64,000 nt of DNA from Angustibacter luteus. Its GTDB lineage: Bacteria; Actinomycetota; Actinomycetes; Actinomycetales; Angustibacteraceae. The notes under the pieces were generated by a model. It was not told the origin of the DNA. It saw only the letters and a program-made list of their open reading frames with translations, and did not search any database. The stretch spans positions 186,001 to 250,000 of the forward strand of contig NZ_BAABFP010000008.1 in the NCBI RefSeq assembly GCF_039541115.1. The letters run 5' to 3'. This document shows, in pieces, positions 1 to 9,004 of the stretch (positions are counted from its first letter, which is position 1; every line of letters begins with the position of its first letter). Position numbers and translations under genes: made by a program.

Positions 1-51
1 GAGGCGTCGGCGCGCGCGAACGTCGAGGCCGAGCTGCGCGACCTGGGGTGA
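1..51 (+). CDS. 3' end of an unidentified protein (partial)
   Basis: The first 51 bases read as an open frame ending in TGA at 49-51. They encode the final 16 residues of a protein that starts before the window. The peptide is charged and alanine/glutamate-rich, consistent with a helical C-terminus. Nothing further can be said about function. The frame is supported only by its codon pattern and by the clean stop before the convergent gene downstream. Confidence 0.5.
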   Translation, partial: EASARANVEAELRDLG

Positions 52-85
52 GCGGCGGGCGGCTGGGGCGCCGGCGCCTGGTGCC

Positions 86-748
86 TCAGCGGGGCCCGCG
101 CAGCCGGTCCAGCAGCGGCAGCCAGTAGGTCAGCGCCGGCAGGTCCGCCAGCTCCTCGGCCGCCGCCCAGCGCAGGGGCTGCTGCTCCGCCAGGGCGGCG
201 ATGAGCTCGGCGGGGCTGACCCCGCGCAGCGCGACGTGCAGCTTGCGGCTGGCGGGCTCGGGACCGAACCGTGCACGCAGGTGGCCGAGCGGCTGACCGC
301 GCTGAGGGTCGGGGAGCGCGGGCAGTGCGTCGTCGGCCAGCGCGAACCGGCCCCCGGCCCGGGCCAGCAGGGCCACGCCGACCGTGGTGTCCGCCGGTGG
401 CCCCAGCCGCGAGGCGATGACGTCGACCCGGTGCGGGCCGACGTCGGGCAGCAGGTGCCCGTCCGGCCAGGTGCGCAGGACGCGTTCGCCCTTGCGCTTG
501 GGCACCCGCAGCCCACTGCGCTGCAGGCCGAGCAGCAGGTCGCGCCCGGCCACCGCGCGGGCGCCGGCCGCGACCAGGGCGTGGTACCGCTCCTGGGGCA
601 CGTCGTAGTGGTCGCCCTCGAACGCCCGCCGCGGCACCCCGGCGGCGGCGGCGAACGCGTGCAGCTCCTCGTACGACACGTCGCTGACCAGGTGCGACCA
701 GAGGCGGCCGTGCGCCGGCCACGCGGGAGGGTCGATGAGGACGGCCAC
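86..748 (-). CDS. DUF4031 domain protein
   Basis: About 220 residues. The N-terminus (AVLIDPPAWPAHGRLWSHL) is the hallmark of the DUF4031 family, whose function is not established. The rest is not confidently assigned, although the C-terminal part is globular and Arg-rich. The frame stays open upstream to a GTG at 829. I chose the GTG at 748 because the family normally begins at this motif and because a -10-like TACGCT (760-755) lies exactly six bases before it, which suggests a leaderless transcript. The gene is divergent from the WXG100 gene at 856. Confidence 0.8.
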   Translation of the reverse strand: MAVLIDPPAWPAHGRLWSHLVSDVSYEELHAFAAAAGVPRRAFEGDHYDVPQERYHALVAAGARAVAGRDLLLGLQRSGLRVPKRKGERVLRTWPDGHLLPDVGPHRVDVIASRLGPPADTTVGVALLARAGGRFALADDALPALPDPQRGQPLGHLRARFGPEPASRKLHVALRGVSPAELIAALAEQQPLRWAAAEELADLPALTYWLPLLDRLRGPR

Positions 749-855
749 CAGCGCAGCGTAGGTGAGCCCGAGCCTGTGGATGACCGCAGCGCGGTCGTCG
801 CGACCTCCCCTAGCGTCGGAGGGACACACCCAGCAGGACGACGAGAGGGGCCTTC

Positions 856-1146
856 ATGAGCAGCCAGTTCCAGGTCGACACCGACCGGATCAGCGGCGCG
901 AGCGGCACCGTGCAGCGGATCGGCGCGGACATCGACAGCGCCGTCAGCCGGATGACCAGCGAGCTCACCGCGCTGCAGGACGCCTGGCGCGGCGAGGCGT
1001 CCGGCCGCTTCCACGCGGTCGCGGTCGAGTGGCGGGGGACGCAGGTGCGGGTGCGCGAGGCGTTGGACCACATCGGCCAGCTGCTCGCCCAGGCGGGGCA
1101 GCAGTACGCCGCCGCGGAGCAGCAGAACGCCGCGATGTTCCGCTGA
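856..1146 (+). CDS. WXG100 family (ESAT-6-like) protein
   Basis: A 96-residue all-helical protein with the W-x-G turn (AWRGEAS, about residues 46-52) between two predicted amphipathic helices. Its length is typical of WXG100 proteins, which form four-helix dimers and are usually exported by type VII (ESX) secretion. A purine-rich ribosome-binding site (GAGAGGGG) lies about 7 bases before the ATG. It is a solitary gene: no EccC ATPase, mycosin, PE/PPE or partner WXG100 gene is visible nearby, so any export would rely on machinery encoded elsewhere. The C-terminus ends NAAMFR with no obvious YxxxD/E export signal. Confidence 0.9.
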   Translation: MSSQFQVDTDRISGASGTVQRIGADIDSAVSRMTSELTALQDAWRGEASGRFHAVAVEWRGTQVRVREALDHIGQLLAQAGQQYAAAEQQNAAMFR

Positions 1147-1242
1147 GCCGGACTCACTGTCGGGGTCCGTTCACGCCAGGGTCGGCGTGGCGACACCTAT
1201 CGGCGGCGCGAACCGGGTAGAAAGGTGGTGGCACCACGCGAA

Positions 1243-1277
1243 CGAGGCCCCTCCAAGTATGAGTTGGAGGGGCCTCG
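1243..1277. terminator. Perfect 14-bp inverted repeat, probable terminator of the WXG100 gene
   Basis: Arms 1243-1256 and 1264-1277 are exactly complementary around a 7-base loop, about 97 bp after the WXG100 stop. There is no T-tract, as is common for actinobacterial terminators. It could act in both directions. Confidence 0.6.
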
Positions 1278-1649
1278 CGTGTGCGTCGCCATGATCACCT
1301 GGCCGGCGAACCGACCCTGCCATCACCCGGGATGACGCCCGCCGCGTCCGGCCTATCCGACAGCCGAGGCCACCGGGACTCCGAACGACGTGCCACGCTC
1401 GACCAGGCCCGTGCGCTCCCGACGTCTCGTCATCGACGTCGCCCGCTCGGCAAGCCGCTCGGGGGTGGAGCACCGGTCTCCTGACCGCCCACCTCAGTCT
1501 GCTGTCGGCGCCTTCCGCTCGGGTTGCCCCGGTCTTCCGGCCCCGCATGCGTTCTGCGGTGTGGGAGATTTCTATCCTCCGATCCGACTGCCGCGCAAGG
1601 GTTTTGGCGAGATCTCGTCGGAAGAATTTTGGCCGGGTCGCCGCCGGCT

Positions 1650-1832
1650 TGTGGATCATCCTGTGGACCAGGTGTGGATCACATGTGGACGACGAACCGG
1701 CCGTGGGACGGGAGTGGCGTCCCCCAGCGCGCCGCCGTCCCCTGCCGTCATCAACAGGCTGTGGACGCGCTGGGGACGACCGCTGTGGACAATCGCGGGG
1801 AACACCGAACCCCCTGTCCACCATGTGGACAG
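1650..1832 (+). other. Array of DnaA-box-like sequences
   Basis: Seven same-strand copies of TGTGGA(C/T) start at 1650, 1662, 1673, 1684, 1760, 1784 and 1824. The copy at 1784-1792 is TGTGGACAA, the exact reverse complement of the actinobacterial DnaA box TTGTCCACA. Others match 7-8 of 9 positions. The first four are spaced 12, 11 and 11 bp, about one helical turn each, so they would lie on one face of the DNA. An A/T-enriched stretch precedes the array. No dnaA, dnaN or gyrase gene is in the window, so this is not the usual oriC neighbourhood. DnaA binding is inferred, not shown. Confidence 0.55.
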
Positions 1833-1840
1833 GGGGTTCG
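1806..1840 (-). terminator. Perfect 16-bp hairpin after groL
   Basis: Arms 1806-1821 and 1825-1840 pair perfectly around a 3-base loop. The structure begins 35 bp past the groL stop on the minus strand, so it is the likely groL terminator, without a T-tract. Its 3' arm also carries one DnaA-box-like TGTGGACAG. Confidence 0.7.
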
Positions 1841-1875
1841 GGTCGTTCAGACGCTGTGAGCCAGCGCGGCGGGAC

Positions 1876-3582
<1,707 letters not shown>

Positions 3583-3624
3583 TCACGCGACGCTCGACGG
3601 CCTCACTGATCGGTCGACGTCAGG

Positions 3625-3649
3625 TAGCACTCACGTCGTGCGAGTGCTA
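3625..3649. promoter_or_regulatory. CIRCE operator 1 (HrcA site)
   Basis: TAGCACTC (3625-3632), nine bases, then GAGTGCTA (3642-3649). This is a perfect inverted repeat matching the CIRCE consensus TTAGCACTC-N9-GAGTGCTAA at its core. It lies in the groL leader, promoter-proximal on the minus strand. Confidence 0.93.
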
Positions 3650-3655
3650 GGTCAA

Positions 3656-3684
3656 TGATTAGCACTCGGCACCCCCGAGTGCAA
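3656..3684 (-). promoter_or_regulatory. Candidate groL promoter
   Basis: On the minus strand, TTGCAC (3684-3679), a 17-bp spacer and TAATCA (3661-3656) form a plausible housekeeping promoter. CIRCE operator 2 covers both elements, so HrcA binding would block RNA polymerase. A second TTGACC (3654-3649) could serve an alternative promoter. Confidence 0.6.
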
Positions 3685-3685
3685 A
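3659..3685. promoter_or_regulatory. CIRCE operator 2 (HrcA site)
   Basis: TTAGCACTC (3659-3667), nine bases, then GAGTGCAAA (3677-3685) matches the CIRCE consensus except for one base in the right arm. The centre-to-centre distance to operator 1 is about 35 bp, so two HrcA dimers could bind side by side. Confidence 0.9.
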
Positions 3686-3733
3686 TGCCTGGACCCCTAC
3701 CGCCGCGCGCCGCGCCGGACGATCATGGGCGCC

Positions 3734-4192
3734 ATGAGGCTGAGCAGCCGGGACTGGACCCGTCGGGTGGTGAACGTGCTCACGTTGGCCACGCCGGTCG
3801 GGCTGGCCCTGGCCAGGTCGGGCCACGCCCGGCTGGTGCCCGGGCCGCGCGGCACCTGGGTGGCCACCGGCTACCGCTCCCGCTTCCCGGCTCCGCGGGC
3901 CCCCGCGGTGACGATCGGGGACGTCGTCCTGCTCCGGCTGGACGACGAGCGCCTGGCCCGCCGCCCGCTGCTGCTGACCCACGAGTCGCGGCACAGCGGC
4001 CAGTGGGCGTGCTGGCTCGGCATGCTCGGGTTCCCGGTCGCGTACGGGGTGGCCAGCCTGCTGTCGTGGTGGAAGGTGCGGGACTTCGCGCTGGCCAACG
4101 TGTTCGAGGTGCGCGCCGGACTGGTCGAGGGCGGGTACCTGAGACCGGGCGAGTCGGTCAGCTCGGGTAGTCGGCGCCCAGCACCGCAGTGA
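3734..4192 (+). CDS. Small HExxH-containing protein of unknown function
   Basis: 152 residues. It has an HESRH sequence (an HExxH metal-binding signature) followed by SGQW, then a hydrophobic segment (about residues 95-118) that could be one membrane helix. The N-terminal part is Arg-rich. An HExxH followed by a Q-W and a hydrophobic stretch recalls membrane-associated metallopeptidase-like proteins, but no third metal ligand can be identified, so protease activity is speculative. Another ATG lies at 3725. I prefer 3734 because GATCAT sits seven bases upstream, matching the leaderless pattern seen at other genes. Its 3' end overlaps the convergent LytR_C gene by 35 bp. Confidence 0.7.
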   Translation: MRLSSRDWTRRVVNVLTLATPVGLALARSGHARLVPGPRGTWVATGYRSRFPAPRAPAVTIGDVVLLRLDDERLARRPLLLTHESRHSGQWACWLGMLGFPVAYGVASLLSWWKVRDFALANVFEVRAGLVEGGYLRPGESVSSGSRRPAPQ

Positions 4193-4724
4193 CCCGGGAC
4201 GAGCCGAAGTCCGCGGACTCCTGCACCGCGGCGGGGCTGCCCAGGTCGTCGGCGACGGCCTGCGCCGTCGCCTGCAGCGAGCCCTTGCCGTAGAAGATCG
4301 TCGTGCCGGTGACGGAGCCGGTGTAGTTGCCGGTGCTCCGGATCGTCCAGCCCGCGTTGCGCAGCTTGGTCGCCGCACCGGCGGCCAACCCGCCGCGCTT
4401 GGTGGCGTTCAGCACCGCGACCGGCTGGCTGTGGTCCACCGTCGGCGTCTGGGTGGTGCTCGCGGACTTCGTGCTGGTCGGTGAGGCGGTCTTCGTGCTC
4501 GACGAGGACTTGGTGGAGGTGCCCTTGGTCGTGGTGCCGGTCGCCCCCGAGGTCACGCCCGTGTTCGAGCTGGCCTCATCGGTCCCGCCGCCACCCCACC
4601 AGCCGGTGGCCCACACCACGATCAGCACGACCGCCACGGCCGCGACCAACCAGGGGACGGCACCGGCCGGGCCCAGGCCCGGTGGACGGTGCGCGCCGCG
4701 GCGCTCGTGGAACGTCTGGCTCAT
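4158..4724 (-). CDS. Membrane-anchored LytR C-terminal (LytR_C) domain protein
   Basis: 188 residues. A short cytoplasmic Arg/Pro-rich N-terminus is followed by one transmembrane helix (about residues 29-46), then a Ser/Thr-rich linker (about 50-95) typical of extracytoplasmic stalks. The LytR_C domain (VAVLNATKRGGLAAGAA, about 102-188) ends the protein. The domain occurs in LytR-CpsA-Psr cell-wall proteins, but the catalytic LCP domain is absent here, so a non-catalytic envelope role is inferred. It lies 19 bp after the DUF3263 gene in the same direction, a pairing common in actinobacteria. Confidence 0.88.
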   Translation of the reverse strand: MSQTFHERRGAHRPPGLGPAGAVPWLVAAVAVVLIVVWATGWWGGGGTDEASSNTGVTSGATGTTTKGTSTKSSSSTKTASPTSTKSASTTQTPTVDHSQPVAVLNATKRGGLAAGAATKLRNAGWTIRSTGNYTGSVTGTTIFYGKGSLQATAQAVADDLGSPAAVQESADFGSSRVTAVLGADYPS

Positions 4725-4743
4725 GCTGCGAACGCCCTCAGGG

Positions 4744-5058
4744 TCAGACCTTCATGCCGAGGCGACGGGCCGAGCGGGCCCGCTGACGCGAGGCGCGCAT
4801 GCGGCGCAGCCGCTTGACCAGCATCGGGTCGAGCTCCAGCGCGTCCTGCCGGTCGATCAGCGCGTTGAGCACCTGGTAGTACCGGGTGGCGGACATGTCG
4901 AACAGCTCGCGGATCGCCTGCTCCTTGGCGCCGGCGTACTTCCACCACTGACGCTCGAAGGCCAGGATCTCGGCGTCCCGCTCGCTCAGGCCCGACGCCT
5001 CGCCCACCCCGGCAGAGCCGTGGCCAGCGGTGCGGGGGTCGGTCGTCGCGGCATCCAT
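4744..5058 (-). CDS. DUF3263 protein
   Basis: 104 residues and highly charged. The central part (ILAFERQWWKYAGAKEQAIRE, about residues 31-51, then a tyrosine-rich helix) is the DUF3263 signature, an actinobacterial family that looks like a small helix-turn-helix DNA-binding protein. The C-terminus is Arg-rich. A GTG at 5064 is possible, but the ATG at 5058 lies seven bases after TACCCT (71-66 of the 5000s on the minus strand), supporting a leaderless start there. It is the first gene of a two-gene operon with the LytR_C protein. Confidence 0.88.
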   Translation of the reverse strand: MDAATTDPRTAGHGSAGVGEASGLSERDAEILAFERQWWKYAGAKEQAIRELFDMSATRYYQVLNALIDRQDALELDPMLVKRLRRMRASRQRARSARRLGMKV

Positions 5059-5092
5059 GCCCACCAGGGTAGACGGTGAACCACACCGATGT

Positions 5093-5114
5093 CATTCGAC
5101 CCGCTGGGTGAATG
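5093..5114 (-). terminator. Weak hairpin after the PLP decarboxylase
   Basis: A 5-bp plus 4-bp stem with one bulged base and a 3-base loop lies about 20 bp past the decarboxylase stop. It has no T-tract. It may terminate the decarboxylase transcript. Confidence 0.3.
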
Positions 5115-5134
5115 CCAGCCCCTGCGCCAACCCC

Positions 5135-6484
5135 CTAGGCCATCGTGTCCAGGATCGTCGAGATGTCCGCCTCGCTGGTGTTCGGGTTGACGATGGCGAA
5201 CCGGGTGACGGTCTCCCCCTCGTGCGTGGTCGGGACGACGAACGCGAAGTTCGCCAGCAGCAGGCGGTCCGACCAGCGCTGGTACTGCTGCGGCGTCCAG
5301 CCCACCCGGCGGAACACGACGACCGAGGTGTCGGGCTCGCGCAGCAGCTCCAGGTAGTCGCGCTGCTCGACCTGCGCGGCGGCGAACCGGGTCACCTCGA
5401 GGGTGCGCTCGACCGCGGCGGCGTAGGCGTCCGTACCGTGGGTGGCGAGGCTGAACCAGAACGGCAGCCCGCGCGCCCGCCGGGTCAGCCCGACCGAGTA
5501 GTCGGACGGGTTGAACTCGGCCGACTCGGTCAGCACGTCGAGGTAGCCGGCCTTCTGGGTGTGCGCGGCCCGGCCGAGCTGGGGGTCGCGGTAGATCAGC
5601 GCGCAGCAGTCGAACGGCGCGAACAGCCACTTGTGCGGGTCCACGATGAACGAGTCGGCCTGCTCGATGCCGTCGTAGCGGGCCCGGATGCTGGGGGCGG
5701 CCAGCCCGGCGCCGCCGTAGGCGCCGTCCACGTGGAACCAGACGCCGAGCTCGGCGCAGACCGCCGCGACCGACGCGAGGTCGTCGACGATGCCGAAGTT
5801 CGTCGTGCCGGCGGTGGCGACGACCGCGAACAGCCCGTCGGTGCCGGTGGACGCCAGCGTCGCCCGCAGGTTCTCGCCGGTCAGCCGGCCGGCGTCGTCG
5901 ACCGGGACGCCCAGGAAGTCGACGTCCATGATGTCGCAGGCGCTCTTGATGGACGAGTGCGCCTGGGTGGTGCCGGCGACCTTCCAGCGGGTCGGCTGCT
6001 CGCCGCCCTCGCGGCGGGCCGCGTGCCGGGCGGCGACGAGCGCGGACAGGTTGCCGATGGTCCCGCCGGGCACGAACACCCCGCCCGCCGACTCGGGCAG
6101 CCCGGCCAGGTCACTGATCCAGCGCAGCGCCGCGTTCTCCGCGTGCACCGCGCCGGCGCCCTCCAGCCAGGACCCGCCGTAGATGGACGACGCCCCGACC
6201 ACCAGGTCGAACAGGGTGCTGGCCTCGGTGGGCGCACAGGGGATGAAGGACAGGTAGCGCGGGTGGTCGGTCGAGATGCAGGCCGGGGCGAGCTCTCTGG
6301 TGAAGAGCTCGAGGGCCGCCACGCCGCCGAGGCCGTCGGCGGTGATGGTCTGCCCGGCCACCTCGTCGAGCTCCGCCTGCGTGCGCGGGCCGTCCAGCGG
6401 CACCGGGTTCATCCGCGAGCGGCGCAGCGTGTAGTCCAGGACGGCTTGGCTCAGGGCCTCGACGTCGGCGTCGAAAGAGTGCAC
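5135..6484 (-). CDS. Group II PLP-dependent amino-acid decarboxylase
   Basis: 449 residues with the aspartate aminotransferase fold of the aromatic amino acid/glutamate/diaminobutyrate decarboxylase family. The PLP lysine is Lys285 in VDPHKWLFAPFDC, and the HVDGAYGG segment supplies the PLP-ring aspartate. It should decarboxylate an L-amino acid to an amine. The family does not reveal the substrate (aromatic, Glu or 2,4-diaminobutyrate). Immediately downstream of the exporter gene in the same direction (21 bp gap), it may share its transcript, with the exporter possibly moving the amine or a related compound. The start is a GTG at 6484, with TAGACT eight bases upstream. Confidence 0.92.
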   Translation of the reverse strand: MHSFDADVEALSQAVLDYTLRRSRMNPVPLDGPRTQAELDEVAGQTITADGLGGVAALELFTRELAPACISTDHPRYLSFIPCAPTEASTLFDLVVGASSIYGGSWLEGAGAVHAENAALRWISDLAGLPESAGGVFVPGGTIGNLSALVAARHAARREGGEQPTRWKVAGTTQAHSSIKSACDIMDVDFLGVPVDDAGRLTGENLRATLASTGTDGLFAVVATAGTTNFGIVDDLASVAAVCAELGVWFHVDGAYGGAGLAAPSIRARYDGIEQADSFIVDPHKWLFAPFDCCALIYRDPQLGRAAHTQKAGYLDVLTESAEFNPSDYSVGLTRRARGLPFWFSLATHGTDAYAAAVERTLEVTRFAAAQVEQRDYLELLREPDTSVVVFRRVGWTPQQYQRWSDRLLLANFAFVVPTTHEGETVTRFAIVNPNTSEADISTILDTMA

Positions 6485-6505
6485 GAGAGGGAAGTCTAGG
6501 GGCCC

Positions 6506-8227
6506 TCAGTGCGCGCTCAGCACCTCCTGCACGGCGGCCTCCTCGTCGGTTCGGACGTCGACCTGCGGGCTGGGCCTGACCAGCGACATCAGCGCGCCGG
6601 CCACGCACATCACCGCGGCGGCCAGGAACACGACGACGAGGCCGTCGTGCAGCGGGCCGGAGATGAGCTGCGGGAAGAACGTCTTGCCGACCAGGTTCGC
6701 GGCGTGGTCCGGCGACAGCTTCGCCAGCACGTCGGGGCCGACCATCTCGCGCATCGGGTTGTAGCCGAGGAAGGCGGCGAACAGGCTGCCCACGGGCGGC
6801 AGCCCGGCGATCGTGTGCGCGGTGTCGGCCGGGACGCCCTGCGCGGTCAGGCTGCTGCTCAGCTGGGCGGGCAGGTGCTTGGCCAGCCCGGCGATCATCA
6901 GCGAGAAGAAGATGCCGATCGACAGCAGCATGCCGGCGTTCATGAAGGTGGCGCGCATCCCCGAGGCGGCGCCGCGGTCCTGCGGCTGGACGCTGCCCAT
7001 GATCGCGCTGGTGTTGGGCGCGGCGAACAGGCCCGAGCCGATGCCGTTGAGCGCGATCAGCGCCGCGAACCAGCCGTAGTGGAAGTTCACCGGCAGCAGC
7101 AGCAGGCCGACGAAGGACGCCGCAGCGACCATCAGCCCGACGAACGCGAACAGCCGGGAGCCGTACTTGTCGGACAGGTGGCCGGACACCGGGCCCGAGA
7201 CCAGGAAGCCGATGGTCAGCGGCACCAGGTAGATGCCGGCCCACAGCGGGGTGGACTCGTAGTCGTAGCCGTGCAGCGGCAACCAGACGCCCTGCAGCCA
7301 GATGATCAGCATGAACTGCAGGCCACCGCGGGCGATGGAGGACAGCAGGGTGGCCGCATTGCCGTAGGCGAACGTGCGGTCGCGGAAGAGCTCGAGGTGG
7401 AACATCGGGTAGGTGACCCGGCGCTCGACGAACCAGAACGCCACGAGCATGGCCGCACCGCCGATCAGGCCGGCCAGCACCCACGGGTTGGTCCACCCGG
7501 TGTCGTGGCTGCCGTACGGCTGGATGCCGTAGGTGATGCCGGCCAGCATCGCCGTCAGCCCGGCGCCGAACAGGACGTTGCCGACCCAGTCGATGCTCCC
7601 CTTGCCGCGGCTGGTGAGCTCGTGCAGCGACCGGTAGGCCCAGACGGTGCCCACGATGCCGATCGGCACGGAGACCCAGAACACCGAGCGCCAGTGCCAC
7701 TCGGACAGCACGCCGCCGAGCACGAGCCCGATGAAGGAGCCGGCGAGCGCCGCGACCTGGTTGATGCCCAGCGCCATGCCGCGCTGCTCGGTCGGGAAGG
7801 CGTCGGTGAGGATCGCGGTGGAGTTCGCCATCAGCATCGCGCCGCCGACGCCCTGGACGACGCGGAAGCCGATCAGCCACAGGGCGCCCGCGCTGCCGGT
7901 CCACGGGACGAGCGCGAGCGCGACGGAGGCGGCGGCGAACACGGCGAAGCCCGCGTTGTACATCTTGACCCGGCCGTAGATGTCGCCGAGCCGGCCCAGC
8001 GAGACGACCAGGACGGCGGTGACCAGCAGGTAGCCCATCAGCATCCAGAGCAGGTAGCTGACGTTGGACGGCCGCAGCGGGTCGAGCTGGATACCGCGGA
8101 AGATCGCCGGCAGCGAGATCAGCACGATGGACGCGTTCACGGTCGCCAGCAGCACCCCGAGCGTCGTGTTCGACAGCGCGACCCACTTGTAGTGCGGGTG
8201 GGCGGAGTCGTATCGGGGGTTGGGCAC
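6506..8227 (-). CDS. MFS transporter, DHA2 (EmrB/QacA-type, about 14 TM)
   Basis: 573 residues with hydrophobic segments consistent with 14 transmembrane helices. Family features include [15 protein letters not shown] between helices 2 and 3, and [20 protein letters not shown], the antiporter motif C region. DHA2 proteins are proton-coupled exporters of drugs, dyes or metabolites, and the substrate is unknown here. The cytoplasmic C-terminal tail is charged. A clear ribosome-binding site (GGAGG) lies 5-6 bases before the GTG. The upstream 100 bp contains a locally A/T-rich island (8241-8270) that probably carries the promoter and any operator. Confidence 0.93.
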   Translation of the reverse strand: MPNPRYDSAHPHYKWVALSNTTLGVLLATVNASIVLISLPAIFRGIQLDPLRPSNVSYLLWMLMGYLLVTAVLVVSLGRLGDIYGRVKMYNAGFAVFAAASVALALVPWTGSAGALWLIGFRVVQGVGGAMLMANSTAILTDAFPTEQRGMALGINQVAALAGSFIGLVLGGVLSEWHWRSVFWVSVPIGIVGTVWAYRSLHELTSRGKGSIDWVGNVLFGAGLTAMLAGITYGIQPYGSHDTGWTNPWVLAGLIGGAAMLVAFWFVERRVTYPMFHLELFRDRTFAYGNAATLLSSIARGGLQFMLIIWLQGVWLPLHGYDYESTPLWAGIYLVPLTIGFLVSGPVSGHLSDKYGSRLFAFVGLMVAAASFVGLLLLPVNFHYGWFAALIALNGIGSGLFAAPNTSAIMGSVQPQDRGAASGMRATFMNAGMLLSIGIFFSLMIAGLAKHLPAQLSSSLTAQGVPADTAHTIAGLPPVGSLFAAFLGYNPMREMVGPDVLAKLSPDHAANLVGKTFFPQLISGPLHDGLVVVFLAAAVMCVAGALMSLVRPSPQVDVRTDEEAAVQEVLSAH

Positions 8228-8329
8228 GGGGCCTCCAGAGAAAGATACTTAGACTCGGTATGTAATCTACGCCCGCACTCCCGCGCCGCGCCAGCAGGGT
8301 TCGGGGGCCGCGCACTAACGTGTGCGGAC

Positions 8330-9004
8330 GTGGCGAGGGCACTGAGCGAGCTGATGGACGACGGCTGGGCGCAGGCGCTGGCGCCGGTGGCCGACCAGGT
8401 CGCGCAGATGGGCGACTTCCTGCGGGCCGAGTTGGCCGGCGGCGGGCAGTACCTGCCGGCCGGCGAGCGGGTGCTGGCCGCGTTCGAGCGGCCGTTCGCG
8501 GACGTCCGGGTGCTCGTCGTCGGCCAGGACCCCTACCCGACACCCGGTCACGCCGTCGGGCTGTCCTTCTCGGTGGCGCCCGACGTCCGGCCGATCCCGC
8601 GCAGCCTGCAGAACATCTACCGCGAGCTGAACGCCGACCTGGGCGTGGCACCGCCCCCGCACGGTGACCTGACCGCGTGGTCCGACCAGGGCGTGCTGCT
8701 GCTCAACCGGGTGCTGACGGTGGCGCCGGGAGCGAGCGCGAGCCACCGGGGCAAGGGCTGGGAGGCCGTGACCGACCAGGCCATCCGCGCGCTGGTGGCC
8801 CGCGGCACCCCGCTGGTCGCGCTGCTGTGGGGCAAGGACGCGCAGACCCTGCGACCCCTGCTCGGGGACACCCCCGTGGTGGCCAGCGCCCACCCGAGCC
8901 CGATGTCCGCCGACCGCGGGTTCTTCGGGTCGCGCCCGTTCAGCCGGGTCAACGAGCTGCTGGTCGCCCAGGGCGCCGAGCCGGTGGACTGGTCGCTGCG
9001 GTGA
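8330..9004 (+). CDS. ung: Uracil-DNA glycosylase, family 1
   Basis: 224 residues, the usual length. It removes uracil from DNA to start base-excision repair. The catalytic loop [17 protein letters not shown] carries the water-activating Asp67. [18 protein letters not shown] carries His188 and the DNA-intercalation loop. The usual GQDPYH is GQDPYP here, a variant I know from other actinobacterial Ung proteins. The GTG at 8330 follows TAACGT by eight bases. An ATG at 8354 is an alternative. The last base pairs overlap the start of the next gene (GTGA). Confidence 0.96.
   Translation: MARALSELMDDGWAQALAPVADQVAQMGDFLRAELAGGGQYLPAGERVLAAFERPFADVRVLVVGQDPYPTPGHAVGLSFSVAPDVRPIPRSLQNIYRELNADLGVAPPPHGDLTAWSDQGVLLLNRVLTVAPGASASHRGKGWEAVTDQAIRALVARGTPLVALLWGKDAQTLRPLLGDTPVVASAHPSPMSADRGFFGSRPFSRVNELLVAQGAEPVDWSLR

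Larger units (their letters stand above)
1147..1875. other. 729-bp non-coding region between WXG100 gene and groL
   Basis: No convincing gene is seen. It contains, in order: a perfect 14-bp hairpin (1243-1277), a featureless GC-rich stretch (about 1280-1560), a locally A/T-enriched stretch (about 1561-1634, close to half A+T), an array of TGTGGA(C/T) motifs (1650-1832) and a perfect 16-bp hairpin (1806-1840). Open frames crossing it show no family similarity, so I treat them as chance frames. The organisation, an AT-rich segment beside DnaA-box-like repeats, resembles a DnaA-binding locus. Confidence 0.7.

Noticed and set aside
1171-1824. Minus-strand open frame in the non-coding region
   Set aside because: No family match, low-complexity Arg-rich sequence, and it overlaps the hairpins and the DnaA-box array.
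1561-1840. Chromosomal oriC
   Set aside because: The array looks origin-like but dnaA, dnaN and gyrase genes are absent, so I treat it as an off-origin DnaA-binding candidate.
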